A DNA stretch of 61,324 bases from Pseudaquidulcibacter sp964443435 (GTDB lineage Bacteria > Pseudomonadota > Alphaproteobacteria > Caulobacterales > Aquidulcibacteraceae): positions 1 to 61,324 of the forward strand of contig CAYUCW010000006.1 of assembly GCA_964443435.1 (NCBI GenBank). The letters are read 5' to 3'. Shown piece by piece: positions 1 through 8,836 of this stretch (the first letter of the stretch is position 1; every line of letters starts with the position of its first letter). The translations under genes were made by a program, and so were the position numbers. The notes below the pieces were generated by a model that was not told the DNA's origin, did not search any database, and worked only from the letters and a program-made list of their open reading frames with translations.

Positions 1-53
1 GCGCCAGAAACAATAGCAAAGCCAAACATTACGCCAATTATTATATTTTTCAT
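1..53 (-). CDS. Partial CDS, N-terminus of a probable exported protein
   Basis: Reading leftwards from position 53, an ATG opens a frame that stays open to the window edge (17 codons). It begins Met-Lys-Asn followed by an uninterrupted hydrophobic stretch containing IIIGVMFGFAIVSG, which looks like a signal peptide or membrane anchor. An AAAGG-like ribosome site lies just upstream. The rest of the gene lies outside the window, so its function cannot be named. It is on the same strand as the ABM-fold gene and thiC, with about 95 bases between. Confidence 0.5.
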   Translation of the reverse strand, partial: MKNIIIGVMFGFAIVSG

Positions 54-149
54 TTGAAACCTTTGTTACAACGATTATGCAGTGGTTTTTAAAAAAATCA
101 AATATCTTTGCAAGCCAAAGCGAATATAAGAGGTAAAAATTCTATATGG

Positions 150-428
150 CTATTTATGTAAGTTCCAAGAATTTATTTTGCGGAAGCTATTGTTTTCAAT
201 AAATTCTTTGGTGTGTGTTTGCTCGTGATGTGCTTTAAAGGCATCTAAATCAATAAATACTTCCCATAAAAAAAAATGGCGCATATCATCGCGATTTTGT
301 GCAAAATCGAATGATAAACAGCCATCTTCTTTTAGTGTTTCTTCACAAAGGCTTTTAAGATTAATTAAAAAATCATCGAGTGAATTAGGCTCATCTATAT
401 AAATTTCTACATTTTTGATAAATGACAT
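150..428 (-). CDS. ABM-fold (antibiotic biosynthesis monooxygenase-like) small protein
   Basis: The 92-residue product has the size and pattern of the dimeric alpha/beta ABM family (relatives: LsrG, YgiN): an N-terminal beta strand, a helix with LKSLCEETLKEDGCLSFDF, then the typical FFLWEVFIDLDAFKAHH segment where an aromatic-Glu pair precedes a His-rich helix, and a C-terminal HTKEFIEN helix. No signal peptide is visible, so it is cytoplasmic. The start lies 15 bases after the thiC stop on the same strand, so it is probably co-transcribed with thiC behind the TPP riboswitch. Family assignment is by pattern; the substrate is unknown and members include oxygenases, isomerases and detoxification enzymes. 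Confidence 0.7.
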   Translation of the reverse strand: MSFIKNVEIYIDEPNSLDDFLINLKSLCEETLKEDGCLSFDFAQNRDDMRHFFLWEVFIDLDAFKAHHEQTHTKEFIENNSFRKINSWNLHK

Positions 429-443
429 AATTCAGCCTATTAA

Positions 444-2303
444 CTATTCCGCAGGCAAATAAAGTTCCGCGCCTTTTTCTTTGAACTTCTCGCTCATCTC
501 ATTCATGCCTTTTTCGGCATCAATTTCCGAAGCCATAAATTCTTGGCTGTTTTTCGTCGCCGCGAATTCACGAACCTCTTGCGATATTTTCATAGAGCAG
601 AATTTAGGACCACACATAGAGCAGAAATGCGCGGTTTTTGCGCCTTCTGCCGGCAAGGTTTGGTCGTGATATTGACGCGCTGTTTCAGGGTCAAGCGAAA
701 GATTAAATTGATCTAACCATCTGAATTCAAAGCGGGCTTTTGAAAGCGCATCATCACGAACTTGTGCAGCAGGGTGGCCTTTGGCAAGGTCGGCGGCGTG
801 GGCGGCAAGCTTATAAGTTACAACACCAACTTTTACGTCATCTCTATCAGGGAGGCCTAAATGCTCTTTTGGTGTCACATAGCAAAGCATTGCCGTGCCA
901 TACCAACCAATCATTGCCGCGCCAATGCCCGAAGTAATATGATCATAACCTGGGGCGATGTCAGTCGTCAAAGGCCCAAGCGTATAGAATGGTGCTTCGC
1001 CGCATGCTTCTAATTGCTTTTCCATATTCACTTTGATTTTATGCATCGGAACATGCCCTGGGCCTTCAATCATAGTTTGCACATCATGCTTCCAAGCGAT
1101 TTTTGTAAGCTCACCTAATGTATAAAGCTCCGAGAATTGTGCTTCATCATTGGCATCGGCAATCGAGCCTGGGCGCAAGCCATCGCCAAGTGAGAATGCA
1201 ATATCATAAGCTTTCATGATTTCGCAGATTTCTTCGAAATGGTCATAAAGGAAGTTTTCTTTATGGTGATATAAGCACCATTTCGCCATAATAGAGCCAC
1301 CGCGCGAAACAATTCCGGTTACGCGTTTTGCTGCCATTGGAATATATGCAAGTCTTACACCGGCATGGATTGTGAAATAATCTACGCCCTGCTCGGCTTG
1401 TTCAATTAATGTATCGCGGAAAATTTCCCAAGTAAGATTTTCGGCAATACCGCCAACTTTTTCAAGGGCTTGATAAATTGGAACCGTGCCAATTGGAACC
1501 GGCGAATTACGAATAATCCATTCACGAGTGTCATGAATATTGCGGCCAGTTGATAAATCCATAACCGTGTCCGCGCCCCAACGAATTGACCAAACCAGCT
1601 TATCAACTTCTTGGGCAACATCAGAAGCCACCGCAGAATTACCAATATTGGCATTAATTTTCACAAGGAAATTACGACCAATTGCCATTGGCTCAGATTC
1701 TGGGTGATTAATATTATTAGGGATAATTGCGCGGCCTCTTGCCACTTCATCACGCACAAATTCAGGGGTGACATAATCAGGAATACTTGCACCAAAGCTT
1801 TCGCCATCGCGCTTATATTCAGCAAGTCTTGCGCGGCCAAGATTTTCACGCTCGGCAACATAAATCATTTCTGGTGTGATAATGCCTTTTTTGGCATAAT
1901 ACATTTGCGAAACATTTGCGCCCGCTTTGGCTCTTAGTGGCTTACGTCCATTTGGCGGGAATGCTTTAACGCCGCCAGATCTGTCAGGGCCAAGCTGCCC
2001 ATTATCTTCAGGCTTAATTTCGCGGCCTTCATATTCTTCGACATCGCCGCGCGCCCGTATCCATTCATCACGGATTGGGGCAAGGCCTTTATCAATATCA
2101 ATTGTAATATTTGGATCTGTATATGCACCAGATGTATCATAAACTCTTACAGGTGGTTCGCCAGAAGTTGGATGAAGGTCTATTTCGCGCATTGCGACCT
2201 TATACTCACCGACATAAATCTTGCGTGAACCAATAATAGGGCCAGTGGTTACATTTACCGCAGCATCATGATTAGTGCTTTGTTTATTGGATTTATCTAA
2301 CAT
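444..2303 (-). CDS. thiC: Phosphomethylpyrimidine synthase ThiC
   Basis: ThiC is the radical SAM enzyme that rearranges aminoimidazole ribotide to hydroxymethylpyrimidine phosphate in thiamine synthesis. The 619-residue length is normal. The C-terminal cluster motif CSMCGPKFC (Cys561, Cys564, Cys569) binds the 4Fe-4S cluster, and the barrel segments IHAGVRLAY, GDGLRPGSIADAND and MIEGPGHVPMHKI are characteristic. I chose the ATG at 2303 rather than a GTG six bases upstream because AGGAG sits at ideal distance from the ATG. It lies immediately downstream of a TPP riboswitch, so expression should fall when thiamine pyrophosphate is abundant. No other thi genes are in the window. Confidence 0.98.
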   Translation of the reverse strand: MLDKSNKQSTNHDAAVNVTTGPIIGSRKIYVGEYKVAMREIDLHPTSGEPPVRVYDTSGAYTDPNITIDIDKGLAPIRDEWIRARGDVEEYEGREIKPEDNGQLGPDRSGGVKAFPPNGRKPLRAKAGANVSQMYYAKKGIITPEMIYVAERENLGRARLAEYKRDGESFGASIPDYVTPEFVRDEVARGRAIIPNNINHPESEPMAIGRNFLVKINANIGNSAVASDVAQEVDKLVWSIRWGADTVMDLSTGRNIHDTREWIIRNSPVPIGTVPIYQALEKVGGIAENLTWEIFRDTLIEQAEQGVDYFTIHAGVRLAYIPMAAKRVTGIVSRGGSIMAKWCLYHHKENFLYDHFEEICEIMKAYDIAFSLGDGLRPGSIADANDEAQFSELYTLGELTKIAWKHDVQTMIEGPGHVPMHKIKVNMEKQLEACGEAPFYTLGPLTTDIAPGYDHITSGIGAAMIGWYGTAMLCYVTPKEHLGLPDRDDVKVGVVTYKLAAHAADLAKGHPAAQVRDDALSKARFEFRWLDQFNLSLDPETARQYHDQTLPAEGAKTAHFCSMCGPKFCSMKISQEVREFAATKNSQEFMASEIDAEKGMNEMSEKFKEKGAELYLPAE

Positions 2304-2334
2304 CTTCACTCCTTAGGCGCGAAGTGAATGCAAG

Positions 2335-2426
2335 CATTCCCTTCCCTTCGCCAGTACTAACTGAAACAGGTTCTACGGGTCGAATGGGATTGCACCATTC
2401 CTCTCAGCTTATGCGCTCCCCGAGGG
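2335..2426 (-). promoter_or_regulatory. TPP riboswitch (THI element)
   Basis: On the minus strand, between the hisN stop and thiC, the leader carries the diagnostic TPP aptamer words in order: CTGAGA following a GGGGAGC-type P1/P2 start, then ACCCGTAGAACCTG, then GTTAGTACTGGCG closing back to P1. These are the conserved pyrimidine- and pyrophosphate-sensor helices. The aptamer ends about 30 bases before the thiC start, leaving little room for a terminator, so control is probably by masking the AGGAG ribosome site (inference). Confidence 0.95.
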
Positions 2427-2433
2427 TGAAAAA

Positions 2434-2462
2434 TTAATACTTGGTTTGAAAATATATGTCTA
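2434..2462 (-). promoter_or_regulatory. Probable sigma-70 promoter of thiC
   Basis: On the minus strand TAGACA (2462-2457) and TATTAA (2439-2434) are separated by exactly 17 bases. Transcription would start near 2427, right at the 5' edge of the TPP aptamer, which is the spacing expected for a riboswitch leader. Inference from motif and position. Confidence 0.55.
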
Positions 2463-2478
2463 GAACTTTATACTTTCT

Positions 2479-3282
2479 TTAAATTGCGGCAGGCTTTAAA
2501 TATTCCAAAGCCTCTGCATGAATATGCGAATTGGCGGCGGCAATTACTTGACCAGATTTTGGATTTTCATTGCCATGCCAATCAGTAATAACACCACCCG
2601 ATGCTTTTATAATTGGAATAAGCGCGGCAATATCAACATCCTTAAGCCCTGATTCAATCACAAGCCCGATGCCGCCTTGCGCCAGAAGGCTATATGCCGT
2701 GCAATCAAGACCATATCTTGTAATCGGTGCTTGCTTACGAATTCCTTCAAATGCTTTAAGTTCTGTATCAGTAAATAAATATGGATCTGTTGTTGCCACA
2801 ACGGCATTATCAATTCGCGCATTTGCACTTGCCGCTAATGGTAATTTAGTATTTCCGCGCTGCCAAAATGCACCAACTGGGGATGCCGCCCATCGTTCGC
2901 CTGAAAAAGGTTGATCCATTATTCCGATAACTGGTTCATCATTATAATAAGCACCTATTAAAACGCCCCAAGTTGTAGTACCTGCTACAAATGCCCTTGT
3001 GCCATCAATTGGGTCAAGCATCCAAGTCCAGCCAGAAGTGCCTTTATAATTGTCAAATTCTTCACCAATAATAGAATCATTTTTACGCTTTGATCGGATT
3101 AATAAGCGCATAGCTTGTTCGGCGGCTTTATCGGCAAGAGTGACAGGGTCATAGTCCGTTTCGCCTTTATTAATCGCACCGTGTTCACCACGAAAATATG
3201 GAAGTATTGCGGCCGAAGCAACATCTGCTAGCTTATGGGCGAAATCAAAAGCTAATCCGGCTTCTTCTATAGAAACTTCCAT
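2479..3282 (-). CDS. hisN: HisN-type histidinol-phosphate phosphatase / inositol monophosphatase family
   Basis: A 267-residue Mg-dependent phosphatase of the inositol monophosphatase superfamily. The two metal sites are visible: GEEFDNY (first Glu ligand) and DPIDGTRAF. The pattern LDPIDGTRAFVAGTTTWGVLIG is typical of the HisN branch that dephosphorylates L-histidinol phosphate, rather than CysQ or SuhB; a wider substrate range cannot be excluded. The C-terminal Asp ligand is in the VDIAALIPIIKASGG segment, where a Trp-Asp is more common. ATG start with AAGGTTGG nearby. It follows rfbD by 10 bases on the same strand, a likely two-gene operon. No other his genes are nearby. Confidence 0.85.
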   Translation of the reverse strand: MEVSIEEAGLAFDFAHKLADVASAAILPYFRGEHGAINKGETDYDPVTLADKAAEQAMRLLIRSKRKNDSIIGEEFDNYKGTSGWTWMLDPIDGTRAFVAGTTTWGVLIGAYYNDEPVIGIMDQPFSGERWAASPVGAFWQRGNTKLPLAASANARIDNAVVATTDPYLFTDTELKAFEGIRKQAPITRYGLDCTAYSLLAQGGIGLVIESGLKDVDIAALIPIIKASGGVITDWHGNENPKSGQVIAAANSHIHAEALEYLKPAAI

Positions 3283-3292
3283 TTATCCAACC

Positions 3293-4192
3293 TTACTGAT
3301 TCTCAATTATTATTTTATCAATAACATATCTTGTTGCTTTATGCCATTTGCCAATTGATACGCCATGATGCATCAAGAGTTTATTGCAATCTAGCACACT
3401 ATATTTCGGTCGCTTTGCTTTGGTTGGATATCCAGAAGTGGGAATTGGCTTAACATTACAGACTTCACCGCCTTTTTTGGCATAATAGCCAAGTATATAT
3501 TTTGCGAATCTTGCCCATGAAGTTCGCCCCGCACCGGTTAAATGGAATAAGCCCCTTAAATCTTTTTCTTTGGACGAAACAAGATTAGTAGCGATTTCAA
3601 AAATCGCATCAGCAAGTTCAATAGCCGAAGTAGGACAACCATATTGATCGGCAACTATATTTAACTCTGTTTTGCCAGATTTAGCCAGATTAATCATAGT
3701 AAGTAAAAAGTTTTTACCAAATGGCGAATATACCCAAGAAGTTCTTAAAATCACATAATCGTCAAATGTTTGAGATATTAAATCTTCGCCAATAAGTTTA
3801 GAACGCCCATATTCTCCAAGTGGGTTAGGTGAATTTGTTTCGGTATAAGGAACTTTATTTTCACCATCGAATACATAGTCGGTAGATATATGAATTAATG
3901 GAATACCATAGTCTTTGGCGCAAATTGCCATATTTTGCGCGCCATCCGCATTAACAAGCATTGCGTTTTCGGCATCATCTTCTGCCGCGTCAACATTAGT
4001 ATAGGCGGCGGCATTTATTAAAATATCAGGCTTATGCTTTTTAACTAAATTTCGAATGGTATCAATTTTGGAAATATCAAGTTCAGGCCTTCCAAAGCAT
4101 AATACCTCAGCACCAAAAAAACTTTGTCTCAGCTCTAGGCACTTAGCTAATTGCCCATTATTTCCAGCTACTAAGATTTTAATTTTCTGCAT
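3293..4192 (-). CDS. rfbD: dTDP-4-dehydrorhamnose reductase (RmlD family)
   Basis: RmlD/RfbD reduces dTDP-4-dehydro-L-rhamnose with NAD(P)H in the last step of dTDP-rhamnose synthesis. The 299-residue protein has the N-terminal nucleotide-binding GNNGQLAK, the INAAAYTNVDAAEDD segment, STDYVFDG and the catalytic Y-x3-K (YGRSK), all RmlD hallmarks. It is an isolated copy: rfbA, rfbB and rfbC are not in the window. Because related RmlD-fold proteins serve other sugar nucleotides, the exact substrate is moderately sure. It probably shares a transcript with the downstream hisN-type gene. Confidence 0.88.
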   Translation of the reverse strand: MQKIKILVAGNNGQLAKCLELRQSFFGAEVLCFGRPELDISKIDTIRNLVKKHKPDILINAAAYTNVDAAEDDAENAMLVNADGAQNMAICAKDYGIPLIHISTDYVFDGENKVPYTETNSPNPLGEYGRSKLIGEDLISQTFDDYVILRTSWVYSPFGKNFLLTMINLAKSGKTELNIVADQYGCPTSAIELADAIFEIATNLVSSKEKDLRGLFHLTGAGRTSWARFAKYILGYYAKKGGEVCNVKPIPTSGYPTKAKRPKYSVLDCNKLLMHHGVSIGKWHKATRYVIDKIIIENQ

Positions 4193-4236
4193 TTACAACC
4201 ATCTAAATGATAATCAAAAACAGTCAATATAAAAAC

Positions 4237-4253
4237 GGCGCGATAATCGCGCC
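4237..4253 (-). terminator. Intrinsic terminator after atpC
   Basis: A perfect 7-bp GC-rich stem GGCGCGA/TCGCGCC with a 3-base loop, followed on the minus strand by G and five Ts. It sits 23 bases beyond the atpC stop and separates atpC from rfbD. Confidence 0.85.
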
Positions 4254-4275
4254 AATTTAATTTAATGTTTAAATC

Positions 4276-4674
4276 TTAAGCTGCCGCTAAAATAGTTTCT
4301 AATCGGATTAAAGCTTTTTCAAACTTTGCTTTTGCTTTTGGATCTTTTTCTTTGCCAATATCTTCTTTGGTATTTTTAATATCAGTTTCGATTTTTGCTT
4401 TATCAATTTTTGCAATATCAACAGCATCTTCGGCAAGAATTGTAACACCTTCTGGGTTCACATCAACAATACCACCGCCAACATACATAAGGGTAGTATT
4501 TGCATTATCTATAATTTTAATAATGCCAGCATTTACAACACCCATTGTTGGTGCGTGCTTAACAAGTGCACCCATTTGACCATTGCTAGCAGGAACAACA
4601 ACCTGATCTACATCACCAGAAAACAGTGAGCGTTCAGGTGAAACTAATGAAAAATGTAATTTTGAATTTGACAT
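4276..4674 (-). CDS. atpC: ATP synthase F1 epsilon subunit
   Basis: The 132-residue protein is the epsilon subunit of F1Fo ATP synthase, part of the central stalk that couples rotor to catalytic head and can inhibit hydrolysis. The N-terminal beta-sandwich shows LHFSLVSPERSLFSGDVDQVVVPASNGQMGAL split into the usual strands, followed by GGGIVDVNPEGVTILAEDA and a C-terminal helical hairpin rich in Lys, Asp and Ala. Unusually it stands alone: no atpD or other atp gene is adjacent, and it is bracketed by terminators on both sides, so it must carry its own promoter in 4675-4732. Confidence 0.95.
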   Translation of the reverse strand: MSNSKLHFSLVSPERSLFSGDVDQVVVPASNGQMGALVKHAPTMGVVNAGIIKIIDNANTTLMYVGGGIVDVNPEGVTILAEDAVDIAKIDKAKIETDIKNTKEDIGKEKDPKAKAKFEKALIRLETILAAA

Positions 4675-4732
4675 AAATTCCCATTAAACAAATACAGAAA
4701 TTATTTCAAGTTAATAGCTGCGCATTTATAAA

Positions 4733-4755
4733 AAAAGCCTCATTTCTGAGGCTTT
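4733..4755 (-). terminator. Intrinsic terminator after the chemoreceptor gene
   Basis: Stem AAAAGCCTCA/TGAGGCTTTT with a short loop. On the minus strand it is followed by a T run; it lies 26 bases past the chemoreceptor stop and before atpC, so atpC should not be transcribed from the chemoreceptor promoter. Confidence 0.85.
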
Positions 4756-4780
4756 TCTTTTCATATTATATTTTAAGCTA

Positions 4781-6274
4781 TTAAGCCGCTAATTCTTCAA
4801 CGTCATTTTTAACTTTATTTGACGAAACCGAAACATGACCAAATGCATCATTTATTTCAACAAGTGAATGTGAGATATCACTTACCGCAATAACCGCTTG
4901 TTGCATATTATTTGAAATATCAAGCGTAACCGCATTTTGTTGATCTATTGCAGTTGCAACCGATGAAACATTGCCAAGTACTTCATTCATAGAATTAGAA
5001 ATATGAGTTAGTGATTGCGTAACTTCATTACTTACAACTTGCATATTGCTAATTTCAGAAGCAATAGTTTGTGTAGAGCTTGAAACCTGTGAAGCAAGTG
5101 CTTTTACTTCAGATGCAACAACCGCAAACCCACGACCCGCTTCACCCGCGCGGGCAGATTCAATTGTCGCATTAAGCGCAAGAAGATTAATATTGCCTGC
5201 GATTTCATTAATAATAGAAACAATGCTATTCATTGAAGACGCAGATTTTGCAAGATTTTCCGCCGCAAGATTTGCGGTTTCAGTATAAGTGAATGCACCC
5301 TCTACTTTTTCACGCGCATTATTCATATTAACTGAAATCTCTTTAACTGATTGGCTCATTTCTTCTGCTGCCGCGGCTACAGAATTTACAATCGCCTCAG
5401 TTTCAGTTGAAGCCGCCGCCGCTTTATCAGACATTTCAGAAGCATTAGAAACCTGATTAACCACATCACCAAGATTATAATTAATCTCTTTGCTTAGCTC
5501 TTCATTTCTTAGACGCTTTTTAACTGTCTCAGTAATATCGGTTGCGAATTTTACAATTTTTACAACTTTGCCTGTGTCATCAAGAATTGGATTATAAGAA
5601 GCTTGGATATATATTTCATTTCCTTGCTTACCTATACGTTTAAATTCATCGGCTTGAAATCTTCCGTCTCTTAAATCTTGCCAAAATCTTTGATAATCGG
5701 GGCTTGAAGCGTAAGATGGTTCACAGAAAATTCTATGATGCTTTCCAACTATCTCTTCCAATTTATAACCAAGAGTTGAAGTAAAATTAGGGTTTGCGGT
5801 TATAACAGTTCCATCAAGATTAAATTCAATAACTGCTTGTGAACGGCCAATTGCTTCAATTTTGCCTTTTGAATCAATTGCAGATTTTTTTTGCTCAGTA
5901 ATATCAGAAGCAAATTTAATTACTTTTACAACTTCGCCTTTAGCATTTTTAATAGGATTATAAGAAGCCTGAATCCAAATTTCGCTTCCGCCTTTACCAA
6001 AGCGTTTAAATTCGCCCGTTAGGAATTTGCCATTTGCAAGATCGGCCCAGAATCTTTGATATTCAGGACTTGCCGAATATTCTTTATCACAAAAAATACT
6101 ATGGTGCCTGCCGACAATTTCGTCTAATCTATAACCAACAGCCGAGATAAAATTATGATTTGCAGTAATAATTTCGCCATTTGGTTTAAACTCAATAACA
6201 GCTTGTGAAGCGTTCAAGGCGTCAATAATGCCTTGTTTGTCATCTGAATTAGAACCTGAACTAAATTTAAACAT
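4781..6274 (-). CDS. Soluble double-PAS methyl-accepting chemotaxis protein (BdlA/Aer-like)
   Basis: The 497-residue protein has two tandem PAS domains (about residues 10-130 and 135-255), each with the SQAVIEF, GYxLDEIVGxHH and IQASYNPI signatures of the BdlA type, then a signalling domain (about 270-497). The highly conserved chemoreceptor hairpin tip reads around IAGNINLLALNATIESARAG EAGRGFAVVA, where CheA/CheW dock. No transmembrane segment or signal peptide is seen, so it is cytoplasmic and probably senses an internal redox, oxygen or ligand signal through the PAS pockets (inference). No methylation-helper pentapeptide is apparent at the C-terminus and no che genes are nearby. Monocistronic, with its own terminator. 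Confidence 0.92.
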   Translation of the reverse strand: MFKFSSGSNSDDKQGIIDALNASQAVIEFKPNGEIITANHNFISAVGYRLDEIVGRHHSIFCDKEYSASPEYQRFWADLANGKFLTGEFKRFGKGGSEIWIQASYNPIKNAKGEVVKVIKFASDITEQKKSAIDSKGKIEAIGRSQAVIEFNLDGTVITANPNFTSTLGYKLEEIVGKHHRIFCEPSYASSPDYQRFWQDLRDGRFQADEFKRIGKQGNEIYIQASYNPILDDTGKVVKIVKFATDITETVKKRLRNEELSKEINYNLGDVVNQVSNASEMSDKAAAASTETEAIVNSVAAAAEEMSQSVKEISVNMNNAREKVEGAFTYTETANLAAENLAKSASSMNSIVSIINEIAGNINLLALNATIESARAGEAGRGFAVVASEVKALASQVSSSTQTIASEISNMQVVSNEVTQSLTHISNSMNEVLGNVSSVATAIDQQNAVTLDISNNMQQAVIAVSDISHSLVEINDAFGHVSVSSNKVKNDVEELAA

Positions 6275-6346
6275 TAAACTCCCCCTATTGAGTGCCTATT
6301 TTTTAGCACTATCATAGTAAAGAACTTATTAATTTGACTAAATGAA

Positions 6347-7159
6347 TTATACTATAAGTTTAATACTTACAGCGAGTAAGACCGCCGACAAGGCATATTG
6401 AATAATTTTTTCTGGTAATTTAGGCGCCAAAAATGATCCAATTATAATCCCTGGTATTGAGCCTATTAATAAAGATATTAAAAGTATAAAATCAACTTGC
6501 CCTAAATAGACATAACCAAGGCCGGCAAATAATGTAAGCGGAACGGCATGCGCAATATCAGAACCCACAATTTTTATAAGCGGTAATCTTGGATATAATA
6601 AAACCAAAGCGGTTACACCAATTGCACCCGCGCCAACCGAAGTTAAGCTTACTAAGAAACCCAATACAAGGCCAGTAAGTGTCGTTAAACCCATTTGACA
6701 ATTTAAGTCTTTAACCTCACTATGCTCTTTTGCATATTTAAATAATTGACTTCTAAATGCCACCATTAAAGCCGTCGCAAGGAGCATATATCCAAGCATT
6801 GATTTTATATAAATTGCGAATTCAGGCTTATGTCCGATATGATTAATTATATATATTGTAAGAAGTGAAGACGGCACCGAGCCCAAAGCCAATAGGCCAA
6901 CAATTTTCCAATTTATTGTTTGCTTTTTACCATGAACAAGTGTGCCAAAGCTTTTTGTTATTGCGGCATAAATCAGGTCAGTTCCAACCGCCGTAGCTGG
7001 GCTTATCCCGAAAAATAAAACTAATAATGGGGTCATTAAAGAACCGCCACCAACGCCAGTTATACCAACTAATAATCCTACGAGTAAGCCAGAAACTGAA
7101 TAAGCTGGATTGATTGATTGAAACCAATTTATAAAATTATTTATTTCAGGCATAAGCAT
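6347..7159 (-). CDS. TauE/SafE family (sulfite) exporter
   Basis: A 270-residue polytopic membrane protein with about eight hydrophobic helices and the family repeats SGLLVGLLVGITGVGGGSLM and GLVLGFLVSLTSVGAGAIGV, i.e. the two glycine-rich half-site motifs of TauE/SafE (DUF81). Known members export sulfite, sulfoacetate or other small organosulfur anions; the substrate here is not determined. It stands alone, but two other genes often linked to sulfur handling (a TIGR01244-like protein and a DUF2892 protein) lie about 40 kb away at 46.9-47.5 kb. Confidence 0.85.
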   Translation of the reverse strand: MLMPEINNFINWFQSINPAYSVSGLLVGLLVGITGVGGGSLMTPLLVLFFGISPATAVGTDLIYAAITKSFGTLVHGKKQTINWKIVGLLALGSVPSSLLTIYIINHIGHKPEFAIYIKSMLGYMLLATALMVAFRSQLFKYAKEHSEVKDLNCQMGLTTLTGLVLGFLVSLTSVGAGAIGVTALVLLYPRLPLIKIVGSDIAHAVPLTLFAGLGYVYLGQVDFILLISLLIGSIPGIIIGSFLAPKLPEKIIQYALSAVLLAVSIKLIV

Positions 7160-7241
7160 GCGGATTGCTATATTAGCTTTCAGACTTTAATCAAGAATAA
7201 TTTTCTTTTAATAATTATTAGTTTTAGGTTAAATTGTGAGT

Positions 7242-8684
7242 TTAGTAAAACCCAACCCCACCAATAATTGTTGATGCCGCACCACTAATCACCCTTAAAC
7301 GGATTGAAGAAGCCGTTACAGGCTCTTTTAATCTTATATATCTATTAGCGCCTATAGAAATAAAACTCTTAATTAAGCGCCATTCATTAGTATTTTTATC
7401 GGTTTTGATTTCTAGCACAACCTCATCAGTCCTAATTCCATATCTCATATCTTCTTTTAAGCCTAAAATAGAAAATTTTATTGGTTTATCGTAATCAAAT
7501 TGCAGATATTGACCTTCTGACTTATTTTTTGATGCCGCCCAAAAACCATTAGGGCTTATAGATTTCAAAGGTTCAAAACCTTTAATATGACTTGAAGCAC
7601 TTATCTTTGCTTTTAAAGCTTTATTATTTGCAAAAATCATATCCAATTTAGATTTATACGCTTTTAAAGTCATCACATCTTCATCAGGCACCCTACCGCG
7701 CTTATCAGGCGCGATATTGAGTAAAAGATTTGCCCCTCTACCAATAGATGTGAAATAAATATCAATTAATTGATCTGGCGTTTTCGGCTTTTCTTCTTCG
7801 TGCCAAAACCAGCCTGGGCGAATTGAAACATCGACTTCAGCAGGATTATAAATCGCACCGCCCCTTATACCTTTACCACCAATCTCTGTTGTAAAAGGGC
7901 GATTGTCCACTGTAGGCCAGCAAGGATCCCCAGCAATGCCATTTTCGTTTCCAATCCACCTTACATCAGCACCAGAATCTGCGAAAGTAACTGCACTAGG
8001 TTGATTTCGTCTTACAATCTCATAAATCTTATCCCATTGATAATAAGTCTTTGCATCGATTTTACGTTTTTCTCTTGCGCCACCATAATAGCCATCACCG
8101 CCATTGGCACCGTCAAACCAAACTTCAAATAATGGACCATAATTCTTAGTTAATTCTTCTAATTGATTATGATAATATTTTACATAAGCCTCAGACCCAT
8201 ATTCGGCATGATTTCTATCCCAAGGAGAAAGATATACACCAAACTTGAGATTATGTCGCTTGCAGGCATTTGAAATATCGCGGACAATATCACCTTTTCC
8301 ATTTTGAAATGGCGTATTTTTGATTGAGTGTTCGGTAAATGCGCTTGGCCACAAACAAAATCCATCATGGTGCTTTGCCGTAAGTATCAAGCCTTTGAGA
8401 CCCGCAGATTTTGCAGTTAATACAATCTGATCTGCGCTAAAGTCACTGGGATTAAAAATGGTAATATCTTCATCACCATAGCCCCATTCTTTGCCTGTAA
8501 AAGTATTGACGGTAAAATGAACAAAGGCACAAGCTTTTAAATTTTGCCAATCATATTGTCTCTTTGAAGGCAAAGCTCCAAATGGCTTTATTAAGTCATT
8601 CTCTACTGTATTTGCATTAACAAAACTTGAATTAAGCGTAGCTATGCCTAAGCTTGTTATACAAAAATTACGTCTATTAATCAT
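7242..8684 (-). CDS. GH29 alpha-L-fucosidase, exported
   Basis: Hydrolyses terminal alpha-L-fucose. The barrel shows the GH29 hallmarks: AKHHDGFCLW, YLSPWDRN and VWFDGANG, whose Asp191 is the expected nucleophile. A C-terminal beta-sandwich follows from about residue 345. The N-terminus MINRRNFCITSLGIA carries paired arginines before a hydrophobic stretch, suggesting Tat or Sec export. I chose the ATG at 8684 over a TTG two codons upstream because GGGTTGG sits just before the ATG. It supplies fucose to the FucP/oxidation genes downstream of 12.8 kb. It may be on its own transcript; the neighbour on the right is divergent. Confidence 0.93.
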   Translation of the reverse strand: MINRRNFCITSLGIATLNSSFVNANTVENDLIKPFGALPSKRQYDWQNLKACAFVHFTVNTFTGKEWGYGDEDITIFNPSDFSADQIVLTAKSAGLKGLILTAKHHDGFCLWPSAFTEHSIKNTPFQNGKGDIVRDISNACKRHNLKFGVYLSPWDRNHAEYGSEAYVKYYHNQLEELTKNYGPLFEVWFDGANGGDGYYGGAREKRKIDAKTYYQWDKIYEIVRRNQPSAVTFADSGADVRWIGNENGIAGDPCWPTVDNRPFTTEIGGKGIRGGAIYNPAEVDVSIRPGWFWHEEEKPKTPDQLIDIYFTSIGRGANLLLNIAPDKRGRVPDEDVMTLKAYKSKLDMIFANNKALKAKISASSHIKGFEPLKSISPNGFWAASKNKSEGQYLQFDYDKPIKFSILGLKEDMRYGIRTDEVVLEIKTDKNTNEWRLIKSFISIGANRYIRLKEPVTASSIRLRVISGAASTIIGGVGFY

Positions 8685-8836
8685 TTCCAACCCATTTATT
8701 TATGTTATAGTTTTAGATAATTTTATAGCTAACACTAAATATATTTTTATTTCTACAATAATTTTTATTTAATATTTAATAAATATATATTAGCCATTTA
8801 AAATAATAAAACCTCCTCAATTTAACCAGGCAAAAC

